NCBI RefSeq assembly: GCF_025144665.1
Contig: NZ_CP102294.1
Coordinates: forward strand, 1,364,001-1,428,000
DNA length: 64,000 nt
Reading direction: 5' to 3'
From: Alistipes ihumii AP11
GTDB taxonomy: Bacteria; Bacteroidota; Bacteroidia; Bacteroidales; Rikenellaceae
The translations under genes and the position numbers were made by a program. The notes below the pieces were generated by a model. That model was not told the DNA's origin. It worked only from the letters and a program-made list of their open reading frames with translations, and did no database searches. Position 1 is the stretch's first letter. The number at the start of each line of letters is the position of its first letter. Shown here piece by piece: positions 21,979-31,199 of the stretch.

Positions 21979-24384
21979 ATGATACGCATCTTTATCGACA
22001 ACCGCGAGGCGGACACGGACCAGCATGCGGCCGTCTCGATCACGCTGGCCGTTTCGTCGATCACGAAAATCGAGACGAACCGCACCGGCTACTGCAAAAC
22101 GGTCCGTCTCCCGGCGACCGCCCGCAACCGGTCGCTGCTGGGCGACGCGGACCGGATCCACGCTCCCGAGCTGTTCAACCAGCAGCCGCATACGGCTCGC
22201 ATCGAAGCGGACGGATTCACCGTCATCGAGGGATCGCCCCGCCTGGTCCGATACGAGAGCGAGGCCGGAGGCGGCTCCTATCTGTTGCAGATCATCGGAC
22301 CCGGCAAGCAATGGGTGAGCCTGGCATGCGAGAACATGTTCAACGAAATCGACATTCCGTTCGAGGAGACGGTTTCCGAAAGCATGGTGCGCGACAGTTG
22401 GACATGGGAGAAGCCGGTGCGCTTCTTTCCGGTACTGCGGGACACGTTCCGCGTGTCGTCGGGCAGCATCGAGCCGACCGTACGGATGCTGACCTTCACG
22501 GACTACCATCCTTTCCTGCACGTCCGCACGCTCGTCGACGCGATCGCGGCCGCAGGAGGGTATACGATCCGCTCCGACTTTATGGACGGCGCGCCGTTCC
22601 GATCGCTCTACATGAGCGGCCGTTATCCGGAGCAGCAGACCGAGCCGTTCAAGGAGCGAATGGGCTTCTTGGCCGGGCGCTTCGGCGACGCTACGGCCTC
22701 GGCCGACCGGTTCGGACGGGTCTATGCCGATCCGCTGACCGCCGTCTCGTCGGTCGGCAATCTCGTGGATACGGCCGACCCGGACCGGACGCAGGACGGC
22801 GCGACGGTCGCCGGGGTCTACAACCGCAACGACTGCTTCCGGGAAGACGGGCAGCGCATAGCCTACTGTCCGGTCGAGGAAGTAACGGCCGGATTCGAAT
22901 ACTCGCTCGCCTACCGGACGGACTACCGGATCGCCAGCAGGGAAGAGCTCAAATGCTTCGACCGGGTCCTTCTCGACGACGATGTGGAACGGCGCTTCCG
23001 CGTCGTGAACCGGCACGAAGACAGGCGGACGGTCTTTCACGGCGGCTGGCAGTACCGACTGATCGTTTTCGGGCACCAACCGGGAACCGAATACCGTTTC
23101 TCGTACCGGCGCATCGCGAACCCGGCAGCGGATACCGCCGACCTGCAACCGGGCGACTACGAGACCGTCCGTCTCAAGACGTTCTCGCAGCGGAGCGTAC
23201 TGATCGACGTACCCGCAGACGAGCAGGCGACCGAAGCGTCGCTCGAGTTCCTGTCGAACGGCACATATATCCCTTACGAGGGAGACTGGGCGCTGTACGA
23301 CGGCTATGTGGCCGAGACGGGACAGATCGACATCCGCCTGACGATCCGCAGCGCGGCCCGGGAGATCGCCCCGTCGTCGCCCCGTTACTTCGACCGGGTC
23401 TATTTCGGCGGAGCCGACCAAGGAATGAACCTGACGCTCGGCCGTCGCACGACGCTCAAGCCGATTTTCCTGCCCCACCCTTGCGAAGGATCGACCGTCC
23501 GCTTCGCCGACGTGGCCGCGCATAGGGTACGCCAGATCGACCTGATCGGCGCGCTGAAGCAAATGTTCAATCTCTGCTTCTACAGCGACGCGCTGACCGG
23601 CACGCTCTACATCGAGCCGCGCGACGATTTCTATCGCGACGACACGGTCATCGACTGGAACGACCGGATCGATCGCAGCCGGCCGGTCACGGTCGAAGAG
23701 CTCGGAGCGGACCTGTCGAAACTCTTTACGCTCCGCTATCAGGAAGGTGACGGGACGGTCGCGCGCTGGGACGAGCGCAACAAGCAAATTCTGGGCCGAT
23801 GGAGTACGCCGATTCTCAACCGTTTCGCCTCGGAGGGCGAGCGAGTCTACGCCAATCCCCTTTTCACGCCCACGCTGAACCGAACCGGAGTCTACCCCGA
23901 TGCGCCGGACGCCTCGCTCGCGCAAGTAGGCGACCGGGACCGCACGGGCGTACCGGCCGACACGGAAAACCTGAACTTTCCGCCGAAGATCGTTCGCTTT
24001 CTCGGAGTCCGGACCTTACCCGACACGCAACGCTGGGGTTGGCCCGGCTACGGGAACGAGTATCCGGAAATCGCGTTCCACGATCCGTCGGGCGACGAGC
24101 CGTTCACCCTCTGCTTCGAAGACAGGGACGGCGCGACCGGACTGCACGGCGGATACGACCGAAGCATCGAGCAGTACAACAGCGGGCGACGCATCACGCT
24201 CTATCTGCGCCTCAACCCGGAGGACATCGAGCCGCTGATCTCCCCGAACGGGCTTCGGCGCGACTTCCGCGCCCTGTTCAAGCTGGCGATCGAAGGCGAG
24301 ACGGTCATGTGCCGGCTGGAGGAGATCAGCGATTACAACCCGTCGGCCGGATCGACCCGGTGCGTCTTTCTCAAAGAAACATAG
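21979..24384 (+). CDS. large phage tail/baseplate-like protein
   Basis: An 801-residue protein, the largest of the phage-like operon. It begins MIRIFIDNREADTDQHAA and contains beta-rich blocks throughout and the run KQMFNLCFYSDALTGTLYIE near residue 530, resembling large baseplate or tail-tip proteins of Bacteroidales prophages. The frame is open upstream to 21196, but the start at 21979 directly follows the previous stop and gives the natural N-terminus. No peptidase or glycosidase motif was seen. It may bind the cell surface, but that is inference. Confidence 0.6.
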   Translation: MIRIFIDNREADTDQHAAVSITLAVSSITKIETNRTGYCKTVRLPATARNRSLLGDADRIHAPELFNQQPHTARIEADGFTVIEGSPRLVRYESEAGGGSYLLQIIGPGKQWVSLACENMFNEIDIPFEETVSESMVRDSWTWEKPVRFFPVLRDTFRVSSGSIEPTVRMLTFTDYHPFLHVRTLVDAIAAAGGYTIRSDFMDGAPFRSLYMSGRYPEQQTEPFKERMGFLAGRFGDATASADRFGRVYADPLTAVSSVGNLVDTADPDRTQDGATVAGVYNRNDCFREDGQRIAYCPVEEVTAGFEYSLAYRTDYRIASREELKCFDRVLLDDDVERRFRVVNRHEDRRTVFHGGWQYRLIVFGHQPGTEYRFSYRRIANPAADTADLQPGDYETVRLKTFSQRSVLIDVPADEQATEASLEFLSNGTYIPYEGDWALYDGYVAETGQIDIRLTIRSAAREIAPSSPRYFDRVYFGGADQGMNLTLGRRTTLKPIFLPHPCEGSTVRFADVAAHRVRQIDLIGALKQMFNLCFYSDALTGTLYIEPRDDFYRDDTVIDWNDRIDRSRPVTVEELGADLSKLFTLRYQEGDGTVARWDERNKQILGRWSTPILNRFASEGERVYANPLFTPTLNRTGVYPDAPDASLAQVGDRDRTGVPADTENLNFPPKIVRFLGVRTLPDTQRWGWPGYGNEYPEIAFHDPSGDEPFTLCFEDRDGATGLHGGYDRSIEQYNSGRRITLYLRLNPEDIEPLISPNGLRRDFRALFKLAIEGETVMCRLEEISDYNPSAGSTRCVFLKET

Positions 24385-24547
24385 CGGTCCGTCCGCGCAC
24401 CCGCCGAACAAAATTTTCCGAAGCGAAACCGGACGCGACCGGCCCCTCGCCGGACGCTGCGGTCCACGCGTTGTCCTCTCGACGACCGGTTCCGGAACAA
24501 CCGCGCAGAGCACGACATAAGGATCATCCAATCCAAATTCATCGCAT

Positions 24548-25186
24548 ATGAAAAGAAAAACTTACCGGATCGTCTGGGAAGACGACCCGCCCCGGCACGA
24601 TGCACAGCCGTCGGAAAACCGAGCACCGGACGCGGCAGGCCGGAACCACGCCGGACCGGCAGCCGAGCGGCAACAGTCGAACGGCATGCCTCCGACGTCC
24701 GGCGCTCCGGACATGCCGGCAGACAAGACTACTCGCGGCTCGGCCGATAAAACGGGCTCCGGCTTCGTCCGGTCCGAAACGACCGAGCAACGGCCGTCGC
24801 AAGCAATCGCCTCTCCCACCGCGTCTCATCCGGCCGAACCTGCCGACGCGGACCGGTATCGGACCTATGCCCCGGAACGGCTGATGCAAGCCGGATTCGG
24901 AAGCCCGTCGCCCGCAATACCCCCGGGCTACGCCGAAAGACATGCTCCGCAAGAAAGCATCTACCCGGCCCGGCCCCTTGCCGGGCGATCCCCGCTCGGC
25001 TCCGTCGGAAACGACCGGCAGGCAAAAGCCGACGGACAGCACGAGGCGCGACAAGGTCTCGACCGGCAACAGATCGGCGAGATGATCGACTCGCGGCTGA
25101 ACTCGCTGAGAGTCTACGTGCTCGAATCGGATATCACCGACGCGCAGCGATCCGTCAAAACCGTTGTCGAACAAGCCTCTTTCTGA
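24548..25186 (+). CDS. disordered phage-like protein with conserved C-terminus
   Basis: A 212-residue protein. Residues 1-165 are Pro, Ala, Arg, Gly and Ser-rich and look disordered. The last 45 residues form an ordered-looking end (QQIGEMIDSRLNSLRVYVLE then SDITDAQRSVKTVV) that I recall from proteins near the ends of tail modules in Bacteroidales prophages. Such a linker plus C-terminal anchor would suit a particle surface or scaffold protein. The 163 bp before it hold no gene. Confidence 0.55.
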   Translation: MKRKTYRIVWEDDPPRHDAQPSENRAPDAAGRNHAGPAAERQQSNGMPPTSGAPDMPADKTTRGSADKTGSGFVRSETTEQRPSQAIASPTASHPAEPADADRYRTYAPERLMQAGFGSPSPAIPPGYAERHAPQESIYPARPLAGRSPLGSVGNDRQAKADGQHEARQGLDRQQIGEMIDSRLNSLRVYVLESDITDAQRSVKTVVEQASF

Positions 25187-25196
25187 TTTCCGGAAC

Positions 25197-25472
25197 ATGC
25201 CTCTGACCATTTACGAAAAGGAACTGATCCGCATTCTGCGGACGCGCTGCGGAGAGCTCACGACCGGACAGACGGTCGAAAAGCTGGTCGCCCTCGGCGT
25301 GATCGACAGCACGCTGTGCAAGGTACTAGCCGTGCGCGAATACGTTCGCGGCATCATGGAGACGGGAATCCGCAAGACCGACGCGATGTGGCTGGCGACC
25401 GAACGGTTCGCCTGCTCCTACGAGTACGTACGCAAATGCATGTACTACTACACCGATATGAACATCGGCTGA
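25197..25472 (+). CDS. small helical phage-like protein
   Basis: A 91-residue, mostly helical protein with a possible HTH-like arrangement (TGQTVEKLVALGVID, then AMWLATERFACSYEYVRKCM). It is unrecognised. I chose the start at 25197 because it follows the previous stop by 10 bp, whereas the ATG at 25164 overlaps the preceding gene. Position between tail and capsid genes gives no firm role; DNA binding or head assembly are possible. Confidence 0.55.
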   Translation: MPLTIYEKELIRILRTRCGELTTGQTVEKLVALGVIDSTLCKVLAVREYVRGIMETGIRKTDAMWLATERFACSYEYVRKCMYYYTDMNIG

Positions 25473-25581
25473 ACGGCCGTCGGATTCCGTAGAAAAAATC
25501 CGAACGGGCGAGGAGCGATCTTCGCCGTACGATTTCCGGCCGGAAATCCACCTAATCCTACAAACACAATCCATCCTAACT

Positions 25582-25905
25582 ATGACGATCAGACGACAAT
25601 GGCAGGCGCTGCTCGAACGGCTCGGCCTGCCGGGTTCCGACGCATGCCGCGTCGAGCCGGCGCAAGTCGAAAGGCTGAACGAGGCTCTCGGCTCCGATCC
25701 GAGCACAAGCTCGGAACCGGCCGACGGAAGCCTCGACCTCCCGAAAAAGACGGATCCCGCCGTACAGGGGCATCCGGAGGCGAACGACCTCCGGGAAACG
25801 GCGCGAGCCACCCGGACCGAGCCCCGCGAGGACCCCTCTCCGGCCGAGGCGACGCTGTCGGCCAACGCCAAAGCCTACGAGGACGACCTGCGTAACTTTC
25901 GTTAA
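25582..25905 (+). CDS. small charged protein before the capsid gene
   Basis: A 107-residue protein with an N-terminal helix and a long acidic, proline-rich, probably disordered tail. It lies 33 bp upstream of the major capsid gene, where tailed phages commonly encode scaffolding or decoration proteins. Composition fits a scaffold, but there is no recognisable motif, so the role is inferred from place and composition. Confidence 0.5.
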   Translation: MTIRRQWQALLERLGLPGSDACRVEPAQVERLNEALGSDPSTSSEPADGSLDLPKKTDPAVQGHPEANDLRETARATRTEPREDPSPAEATLSANAKAYEDDLRNFR

Positions 25906-25938
25906 CGAGACAACGACATCAACCAAACTCATCGCAAC

Positions 25939-27162
25939 ATGGCAAAAATCGAAAATCCCAAAAACTACAGCGGACGCGATCTGGAGACGATTTTCTTCCG
26001 CCCGATGCTCAGCGGCCCCGATGCCCGAGCCCTCGGTATCAAGGTAATGTACAACACACCGGTTCCCACGACGCTCCAATTCTGGAAGCGCGCGGGCGAC
26101 ATCCTACAGAAATACACGGCGGCGGGCTGGAAAGGAGGCGACGCCGCGACGAAGTACAGCAAGCAGATCGCGCTGTCGAAAGTCAAGGCCGAGGCCGGCT
26201 ACTCGGCGGAAGACTACTTCAACATGGTATATGAGCTGATTACCGGACGGCCGGACGTCAATCTGGACGATCTGACGGGAACCGAGCTCGAAGCGGCCGA
26301 AACCGCGCTGTTCAAGGAAGCCATAGCCGAAAGCATCCGGGCGACGATGTGGCTCGGCGACACGGAAAGGGAAGGAGCGCTGTCGACTTTCGACGGCTTC
26401 CTCAAGCGGCTGCTCGCCGATACGGGTGACACGGAAAACGACGTTCGCTGCACAGGATTCGATCCGGCCGGCGAAACGGCCGAAAAGCTGCTCAAGCGGC
26501 TGTGGGACGAGGCCCCGGACGTACTCAGGGCATTCAAGCCTCAGGGCGAGCTGGTCTATCTGGTCACGTCGGACATATACGCCCGCTACGAAGAGGAGCT
26601 CGACGGCGTCGCACTCGAAGCGGCCTATCTGGCCAAGCAGAACGGACGCGAGGGCCTGTCGTTCCGGGGCATTCCGGTGATCGACATTCAGGTGGCTCCC
26701 TATCTCCGGTCCTGTCCCGAGCTTCCGCAGTCGTTCGTGCTGCTCACGGACCGGCGCAACCTGGCCTTGGCGGTCAATACCGCCGACTTCCCGGGTACGG
26801 AAGTGCGCATGTGGTACAACCCGGACCAAATGGAAAATCGTCAGCGGGCCGTCTTTATGGCCGGATGCGACTACCTGCTTCCGGAGCTCGTCTCGATGGC
26901 TGCAGGCGGCTTCGATCCGGAACTCGTCTCGGAGCCGGTCGGCGCGTCCGGCGGGACGCTCAGCGTCCGGATTCCGGGCTATTCGTTCATCGGGCAGGTG
27001 ACGGCTCAGGGGGTGAAAGCGGACGGGAAGACGGACGGCGAGCCGGTCGTGCTGAGCGGCGAAAAGGGCACGTACGGCGGAACGCTCGCGGGAACGGCGA
27101 TCGACCGGGTCCGGCTGACGATCGAACTCCAAAACGGCGCCTCGCTCGAGTACACTGTCTGA
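25939..27162 (+). CDS. phage major capsid protein
   Basis: A 407-residue protein that resembles HK97-fold capsid proteins of Bacteroidales phages. The C-terminal half carries the typical hallmarks FVLLTDRRNLALAV, then TEVRMWYNPDQMENRQRAVF and a GCDYLLPELVSMAAGG segment near residue 320. The final 70 residues form an added beta-domain (GTLSVRIPGYSFIGQVT onward) that may sit on the capsid surface. No separate protease gene is seen. The upstream neighbour is a scaffold-like gene and the downstream genes are connector and portal. Confidence 0.75.
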   Translation: MAKIENPKNYSGRDLETIFFRPMLSGPDARALGIKVMYNTPVPTTLQFWKRAGDILQKYTAAGWKGGDAATKYSKQIALSKVKAEAGYSAEDYFNMVYELITGRPDVNLDDLTGTELEAAETALFKEAIAESIRATMWLGDTEREGALSTFDGFLKRLLADTGDTENDVRCTGFDPAGETAEKLLKRLWDEAPDVLRAFKPQGELVYLVTSDIYARYEEELDGVALEAAYLAKQNGREGLSFRGIPVIDIQVAPYLRSCPELPQSFVLLTDRRNLALAVNTADFPGTEVRMWYNPDQMENRQRAVFMAGCDYLLPELVSMAAGGFDPELVSEPVGASGGTLSVRIPGYSFIGQVTAQGVKADGKTDGEPVVLSGEKGTYGGTLAGTAIDRVRLTIELQNGASLEYTV

Positions 27163-27184
27163 CCCACGACTAAAACGACACGAC

Positions 27185-27718
27185 ATGACATTGGTCAACT
27201 TCACGAAAAAGCATCGCCGGCGAAACGGCGGAATCCGCCTGTTGGGCCTGATCGACCAGCGGGAAGTCGTCTCCGCGACGTACAGCGAGCTGGACAAGGG
27301 ATTTACCGAGCTGACGCTCGACGAGGGAGCCTCCCTGTCGAAATTCGAGTTTCTGGAAGACGGAGCCGAATACCGCGAAACGATCGCGGCGAAGGACGGC
27401 GCTCCGACCGTAGCGCACGAACTGACCTTCACGCTCGAGCGTATGGACGCCGACACGGCAACCGCGATCGAGGCGATCATCGAAGCATCGCGCAGCGGCC
27501 TGATCGCCGTCGTCGTCACGATCAACGGAGACGCCTTGCTGCTCGGCTACTCGCAGGAATTCGGCAAGGAGCGCCCGCTGCGGATCGCATCGGCTCAGGC
27601 CACCACCGGCCGCCTGCTGTCGGAAACCACGAGCGAGACGGTCACGCTCCGGAGCGAAGACGTCTCGAAGGCCCGACCGCTGCTGGACGACCTGAACAAC
27701 CTGTTCTCGAAAATCTGA
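27185..27718 (+). CDS. phage-like head or tail-tube protein
   Basis: A 177-residue protein, mostly beta-strand, 22 bp after the capsid gene. It contains ITINGDALLLG-like strand residues (VVVTINGDALLLGYSQEFG) and a TSETVTLRSEDVSK segment. Such compact beta proteins after the capsid are often tail tubes or head-tail joining proteins, and I cannot tell which. It carries no signal or membrane segment. Confidence 0.55.
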   Translation: MTLVNFTKKHRRRNGGIRLLGLIDQREVVSATYSELDKGFTELTLDEGASLSKFEFLEDGAEYRETIAAKDGAPTVAHELTFTLERMDADTATAIEAIIEASRSGLIAVVVTINGDALLLGYSQEFGKERPLRIASAQATTGRLLSETTSETVTLRSEDVSKARPLLDDLNNLFSKI

Positions 27719-27853
27719 CGGTCTTTCGGCCGAACGCGACGACCGGCAGGCGGAACCGCCGCGGCGGACTCTTCCGCACGGTATCCCCCGTCAGTCGTCC
27801 GGGCACGGAGGGCGGCCGGCTAACGGCACGCCCTCCGTCATAACTTCACGCCT

Positions 27854-29068
27854 ATGAAAACAAAGACTGAAACGAATCGCTCTCCCCTCGGCCCGCTGTC
27901 CGGGTCGTTCCCGGAGCGCCCGGCCCGGCGAGAAACGGGATACTGGCACTGGGGATCGGACAACCTGTTTCCCAACGCGCTGGCGGCGATGTCCCGTCTC
28001 TCGACGACACACCGCCGGATTATCAACGACAAAGCCGACTACATTTCAGGCAAGGGATTCGTCTGCGACCGGGAAAATCCGGCTCTGATCGGACTCGTCG
28101 AGCGGGCCAACGGCTGCGGCGAGTCGCTGCGGCAGGTATTCAACAAAGTGGCTTTCGACAAGGCGCTGTTCGGCAACGCCTTTCTGGAAGCGGCGACCGA
28201 CGCGCAGGGCTCCTTCCTCGCGCTGTTCCATCAGGACGCCTCGCGCTGCCGCGTCGCAAGGGACGACCGGCATGCGATCCTGCACCACGACTGGGCGGCC
28301 TACGACGCCCGACGGGCCCGGCAGCTACCGCTCTACCCGCTGTTCGAGCCCACCGAAGACGGCACGCTGCGCAGCCTGATCCACTACAAGGACTACGAGC
28401 CGATGTTCGAACACTACGGCCTCCCCTCCTACATCGCCGGAATGAACGTATCGGCGATCGCCTACAAGACCGACCGCTGGAACATCAGCCGGCTCGACAA
28501 TTCGTTCCAGCTATCGGGCGTCATGGTGCTCGACGGCGAGGTCGACAACGAACAGGAAGCCTACCGGATCGTCAAAGCCGCCGAGAAACGGTTCGCCGGC
28601 AAGCCCGGACAGGTGATGTTCATGGTCAAGAACACGGACGAATCCGACCATTCGAAATTCGTCCCGATCGAGTCGGCCAACGAGGGCGACTGGAAGCTGC
28701 TGCACGAGCAGGCCACCTCCGATATCGTCGTCGCTCACTCGTGGTTCCGCTCGCTCAGCGGACTCGACTATTCGACGGGATTCAGCGCCGAACGTATCCT
28801 GCACGAGTACGAAATCGCGCTCAACACGCTGATTCTCGGCGAGCAGCAAGAACTGCTGGAACCTGTTCGGCGTCTTATCGAAACGCGGCTCGGTTGCGAC
28901 GCTTCGTCACTGCAGATCGTCAACCGGCCGCCGACCCGCTCGAAGCCGCTCTACATGAAAGTGTGGGAAGCGCGCAAGTGCGACGGACTGAGTTACGACC
29001 CGCAGGACCCCGAGCAGAATCTCTATCTGGCCCAAATCACCAAATACGCGATGCGCAGCATCGACTAA
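27854..29068 (+). CDS. phage portal protein
   Basis: A 404-residue protein with the layout of portal proteins: an N-terminal region with YWHWGSDNLFPNAL, a long central alpha/beta stem with the wing motif KAALFGNAFLEAA-like residues (FDKALFGNAFLEAATD), a region KNTDESDHSKFVPIES, and a C-terminal helical segment with GFSAERILHEYEIALNT. The portal forms the ring at the packaging vertex and docks terminase, whose genes are 17 kb away. It lies downstream of the capsid gene, the reverse of the usual order. Confidence 0.75.
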   Translation: MKTKTETNRSPLGPLSGSFPERPARRETGYWHWGSDNLFPNALAAMSRLSTTHRRIINDKADYISGKGFVCDRENPALIGLVERANGCGESLRQVFNKVAFDKALFGNAFLEAATDAQGSFLALFHQDASRCRVARDDRHAILHHDWAAYDARRARQLPLYPLFEPTEDGTLRSLIHYKDYEPMFEHYGLPSYIAGMNVSAIAYKTDRWNISRLDNSFQLSGVMVLDGEVDNEQEAYRIVKAAEKRFAGKPGQVMFMVKNTDESDHSKFVPIESANEGDWKLLHEQATSDIVVAHSWFRSLSGLDYSTGFSAERILHEYEIALNTLILGEQQELLEPVRRLIETRLGCDASSLQIVNRPPTRSKPLYMKVWEARKCDGLSYDPQDPEQNLYLAQITKYAMRSID

Positions 29069-29080
29069 AACCTTCACGCC

Positions 29081-29563
29081 ATGAATACACTGCTGATCTC
29101 TTCCGCCGAGGCATTGTCGCTCGCATTCACTCCGGCCGAGTTCCAGCGCGAGGAGCTGATCCCGGCCGTGACGATCGAGACGGCCCAGCTCCGTTATCTG
29201 AAACCGGCATTCGGCCCGCTGTACGACTGCCTGAACGAACCGCGCTACGAAGCCTTCGTCGAACGATACGTCAAGCCGGCTTTGGCCTGCTATGTGCGCG
29301 CTCTGGTGATCGACGCGCGGGCGGCCGCCGTCGGTCCCTCGGGTATCGTGCAGGCACGTACGCAATACACGGAAGCGGCCCCGGCCGAGGCGGCCGGGCG
29401 ATTGCGCCGGCAGGCTCTCCGGGATGCGGAAACGCTTCTCGAAGAAGCGATCGAATTCGTCGAACGGCATCCGGAAGACTTTCCCGAGTACGATCCGGAC
29501 CTCGGTATCCGCCGCCGGGTCCTGTTCAAAGGAGGTCTCATCCTACCCGACGACCGGCCATGA
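29081..29563 (+). CDS. DUF6712-like head-tail connector protein
   Basis: A 160-residue, all-helical protein that resembles the DUF6712 family found next to portal genes in Bacteroidetes phages. It has a TAQLRYLKPAFGPLYDCL core and a long C-terminal helix. Its final codon overlaps the holin start. A neck/connector role follows from the neighbouring portal and from the fold impression; it has not been tested. Confidence 0.6.
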   Translation: MNTLLISSAEALSLAFTPAEFQREELIPAVTIETAQLRYLKPAFGPLYDCLNEPRYEAFVERYVKPALACYVRALVIDARAAAVGPSGIVQARTQYTEAAPAEAAGRLRRQALRDAETLLEEAIEFVERHPEDFPEYDPDLGIRRRVLFKGGLILPDDRP

Positions 29564-29979
29564 AGCAGCTTACCGTTCTGCTCACCGCATTGGCCGGTCT
29601 GCTCGCCCCGGTCCAGACGCTCGTCTGCTGCGCGCTGGCCTTCGTCTGCATCGATTTCGTGACCGGCGTCGTAGCGAGCCGCGTCCGCGCCCGAAGGCAG
29701 CAGGCTCGCTGGGCCTTCGAAAGCGCGAAGGCATGGCGGACCGTCTACAAGATCGTGCTCGTGACGGTCGGCATCGCGCTGACTTGGCTGATCGACCGCT
29801 TCGTACTGCCGTTCGCAGAGCTGCATCTGGCCAATCTGTTCACCGGATTCGTATGCGGCGTCGAGCTGTGGAGCTATCTGGAAAACGCGGCCGAACTGTC
29901 CGATCATCCGTTGTTCCGCGGGCTTCAGAAACTGATGAAACAAAAGATCGACAACCAGCTAAACCATCCCGAACCATGA
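29560..29979 (+). CDS. phage holin family protein
   Basis: A 139-residue membrane protein with three hydrophobic segments (about 5-26, 62-84 and perhaps 90-108) and charged loops, ending in a lysine-rich tail. It matches the phage_holin_4 type. It overlaps the connector gene by ATGA and is overlapped by the lytic transglycosylase gene, the expected lysis-cassette arrangement. It should form inner-membrane lesions that release or activate the lytic enzyme. Confidence 0.75.
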   Translation: MKQLTVLLTALAGLLAPVQTLVCCALAFVCIDFVTGVVASRVRARRQQARWAFESAKAWRTVYKIVLVTVGIALTWLIDRFVLPFAELHLANLFTGFVCGVELWSYLENAAELSDHPLFRGLQKLMKQKIDNQLNHPEP

Positions 29980-30473
29980 TTCTCGAAAACCAAGTATCCT
30001 CTCCGTTCGCGGCCAAGGTCCGGCAGATCGCCTCGCGTCTCGGCGTGCCGCCCGACTATCTGATGGCCGTCATGTGGAGCGAAAGCCGGCTCGACCCGGC
30101 AGCCACGAACCCCGAAGGCGGAGCCACCGGACTGATTCAGTTCATGCCGGCCACCGCCGCAGGACTCGGAACCAGCTGCGAGGCGCTGCGGGAAATGAGC
30201 GCCTTGGATCAGCTCGACTACGTCGAACGTTTTTTCCGCCCGTACGCCCCGCGTTGCCGTACGTTCGGCGATTTCTATATGGCCTGTTTTTTCCCGGCGG
30301 CCATCGGCAAGGAAGACGACTATGTGCTGCAAACGCGGAAGCTGTCCGCCGAGCGGATCGCCCGGCAGAATCCGGCGTTCGACACCGACCGGGACGGCCG
30401 CATCACCGCCGGCGAATTCCGCCGACGGCTTCCCAAGCTCTTTCCCGATGAATTCCGTTCCATTCTCTTTTAA
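29976..30473 (+). CDS. lytic transglycosylase (endolysin) with EF-hand
   Basis: A 165-residue SLT-type lytic transglycosylase that would cleave the glycan strands of peptidoglycan. The catalytic Glu36 lies in MWSESRLDP, followed by the family GLIQFMPATA (52-61). No signal peptide is seen, so release through the holin is likely. Residues 136-147 (DTDRDGRITAGE) form a perfect 12-residue EF-hand calcium loop, like that in E. coli Slt35. It overlaps the holin gene upstream and the spanin-like gene downstream by 26 bp. Confidence 0.82.
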   Translation: MILENQVSSPFAAKVRQIASRLGVPPDYLMAVMWSESRLDPAATNPEGGATGLIQFMPATAAGLGTSCEALREMSALDQLDYVERFFRPYAPRCRTFGDFYMACFFPAAIGKEDDYVLQTRKLSAERIARQNPAFDTDRDGRITAGEFRRRLPKLFPDEFRSILF

Positions 30474-30945
30474 GTGCAAGGTCCTCGTCTGGACCGTACT
30501 CGGGCTGTCTCTCGCGACCGGATGCCGGAGCGCGCGGAAAGCGCAGCGCCAGACGGTCATCCGCACGGACAGCGCCTCGATCGACCGGTCGCTCGAGGAA
30601 ACGGAAAGGTCGCTGAAAGACGAACGGATCCGGAATTGGGAAATCGTCCGAACCGACTACTACCCTCTTCCCGACAGCCTCAACGGCAGCGGCTCGCAGC
30701 CCGCCGTGAAAAGCGTGACGACGATCCGCCGAAACGAACAGCGCCAACGGCAACAGAACCGGACGATCGCACTGGCAACGGAGCATAGCGCCGGAACGAC
30801 GATCAGCGAGCAACGGACCGAGAACATCGTTCCCGTCCGCCCGACGGGCCGATGGAAGTACATTTTCTACACGGCCTTGCTGGCAACCGGCGTATGGCTG
30901 ATTATCCGCTACGGCCCCCGAGGACGGACGAAACGCCCTCAATAG
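30448..30945 (+). CDS. putative unimolecular spanin lipoprotein
   Basis: A 165-residue protein I assign by architecture, not sequence. It has an N-terminal signal with a lipobox-like SLATGC (Cys26), a long charged, probably helical periplasmic segment (about 30-130), and one C-terminal membrane segment (about 138-154, YIFYTALLATGVWLIIR) with a basic tail. A lipoprotein anchored in the outer membrane and also in the inner membrane is the plan of u-spanins such as T1 gp11, which fuse the two membranes in the last step of lysis. It follows holin and transglycosylase as expected. Confidence 0.6.
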   Translation: MNSVPFSFKCKVLVWTVLGLSLATGCRSARKAQRQTVIRTDSASIDRSLEETERSLKDERIRNWEIVRTDYYPLPDSLNGSGSQPAVKSVTTIRRNEQRQRQQNRTIALATEHSAGTTISEQRTENIVPVRPTGRWKYIFYTALLATGVWLIIRYGPRGRTKRPQ

Positions 30946-30999
30946 CCGGACGCCCCCGACAGCCGGCTCATTATTCCGTAACGGCCTCGGGCAAACGAC

Positions 31000-31045
31000 A
31001 GGGAGGGCGCACGACAAACCGTGTGCGCCCTCCCTTTATTTTATT
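31000..31045 (+). terminator. terminator of the phage-like operon
   Basis: A 13-bp perfect stem (31000-31012/31023-31035) is followed by TTATTTTATT. It closes the roughly 12.4-kb unit that starts at the 18.63-18.66 kb promoter. Confidence 0.9.
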
Positions 31046-31069
31046 CGTCGAGGTCGAAAAGATACGGTA

Positions 31070-31199
31070 CAAAAACAAAGAAAAGCCAGCAGAAAGAGCC
31101 CGAGGCTCTTGTCTACCGCTTTTCCTCCCTACTAACCTAAAAACTACTAACCTAAAACTTCGTCTGCAAAGATAAGCATAAATATCGGTAAACTCCAAA
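31070..31199 (-). ncRNA. small-RNA-like element copy 1 with promoter
   Basis: Read leftward, -33 TTTG (31196-31199) and -7 TATCTTTG (31167-31174, 21 bp apart) precede a short transcript that begins with GAAGTTTTAGG, continues with repeats of TTTTAGGTT, and ends in a two-part hairpin (outer stem 31081-31086/31118-31123, inner 31094-31100/31104-31110) followed by a T-rich run. No open frame fits. It faces the phage-like operon terminator. Two further copies lie at 31.4 and 35.4 kb. The RNA would be about 90 nt long. Confidence 0.55.

Noticed and set aside
21964-23925. 653-codon minus-strand frame opposite the tail gene
   Set aside because: Shadow of the 801-residue gene; no signal or domain.
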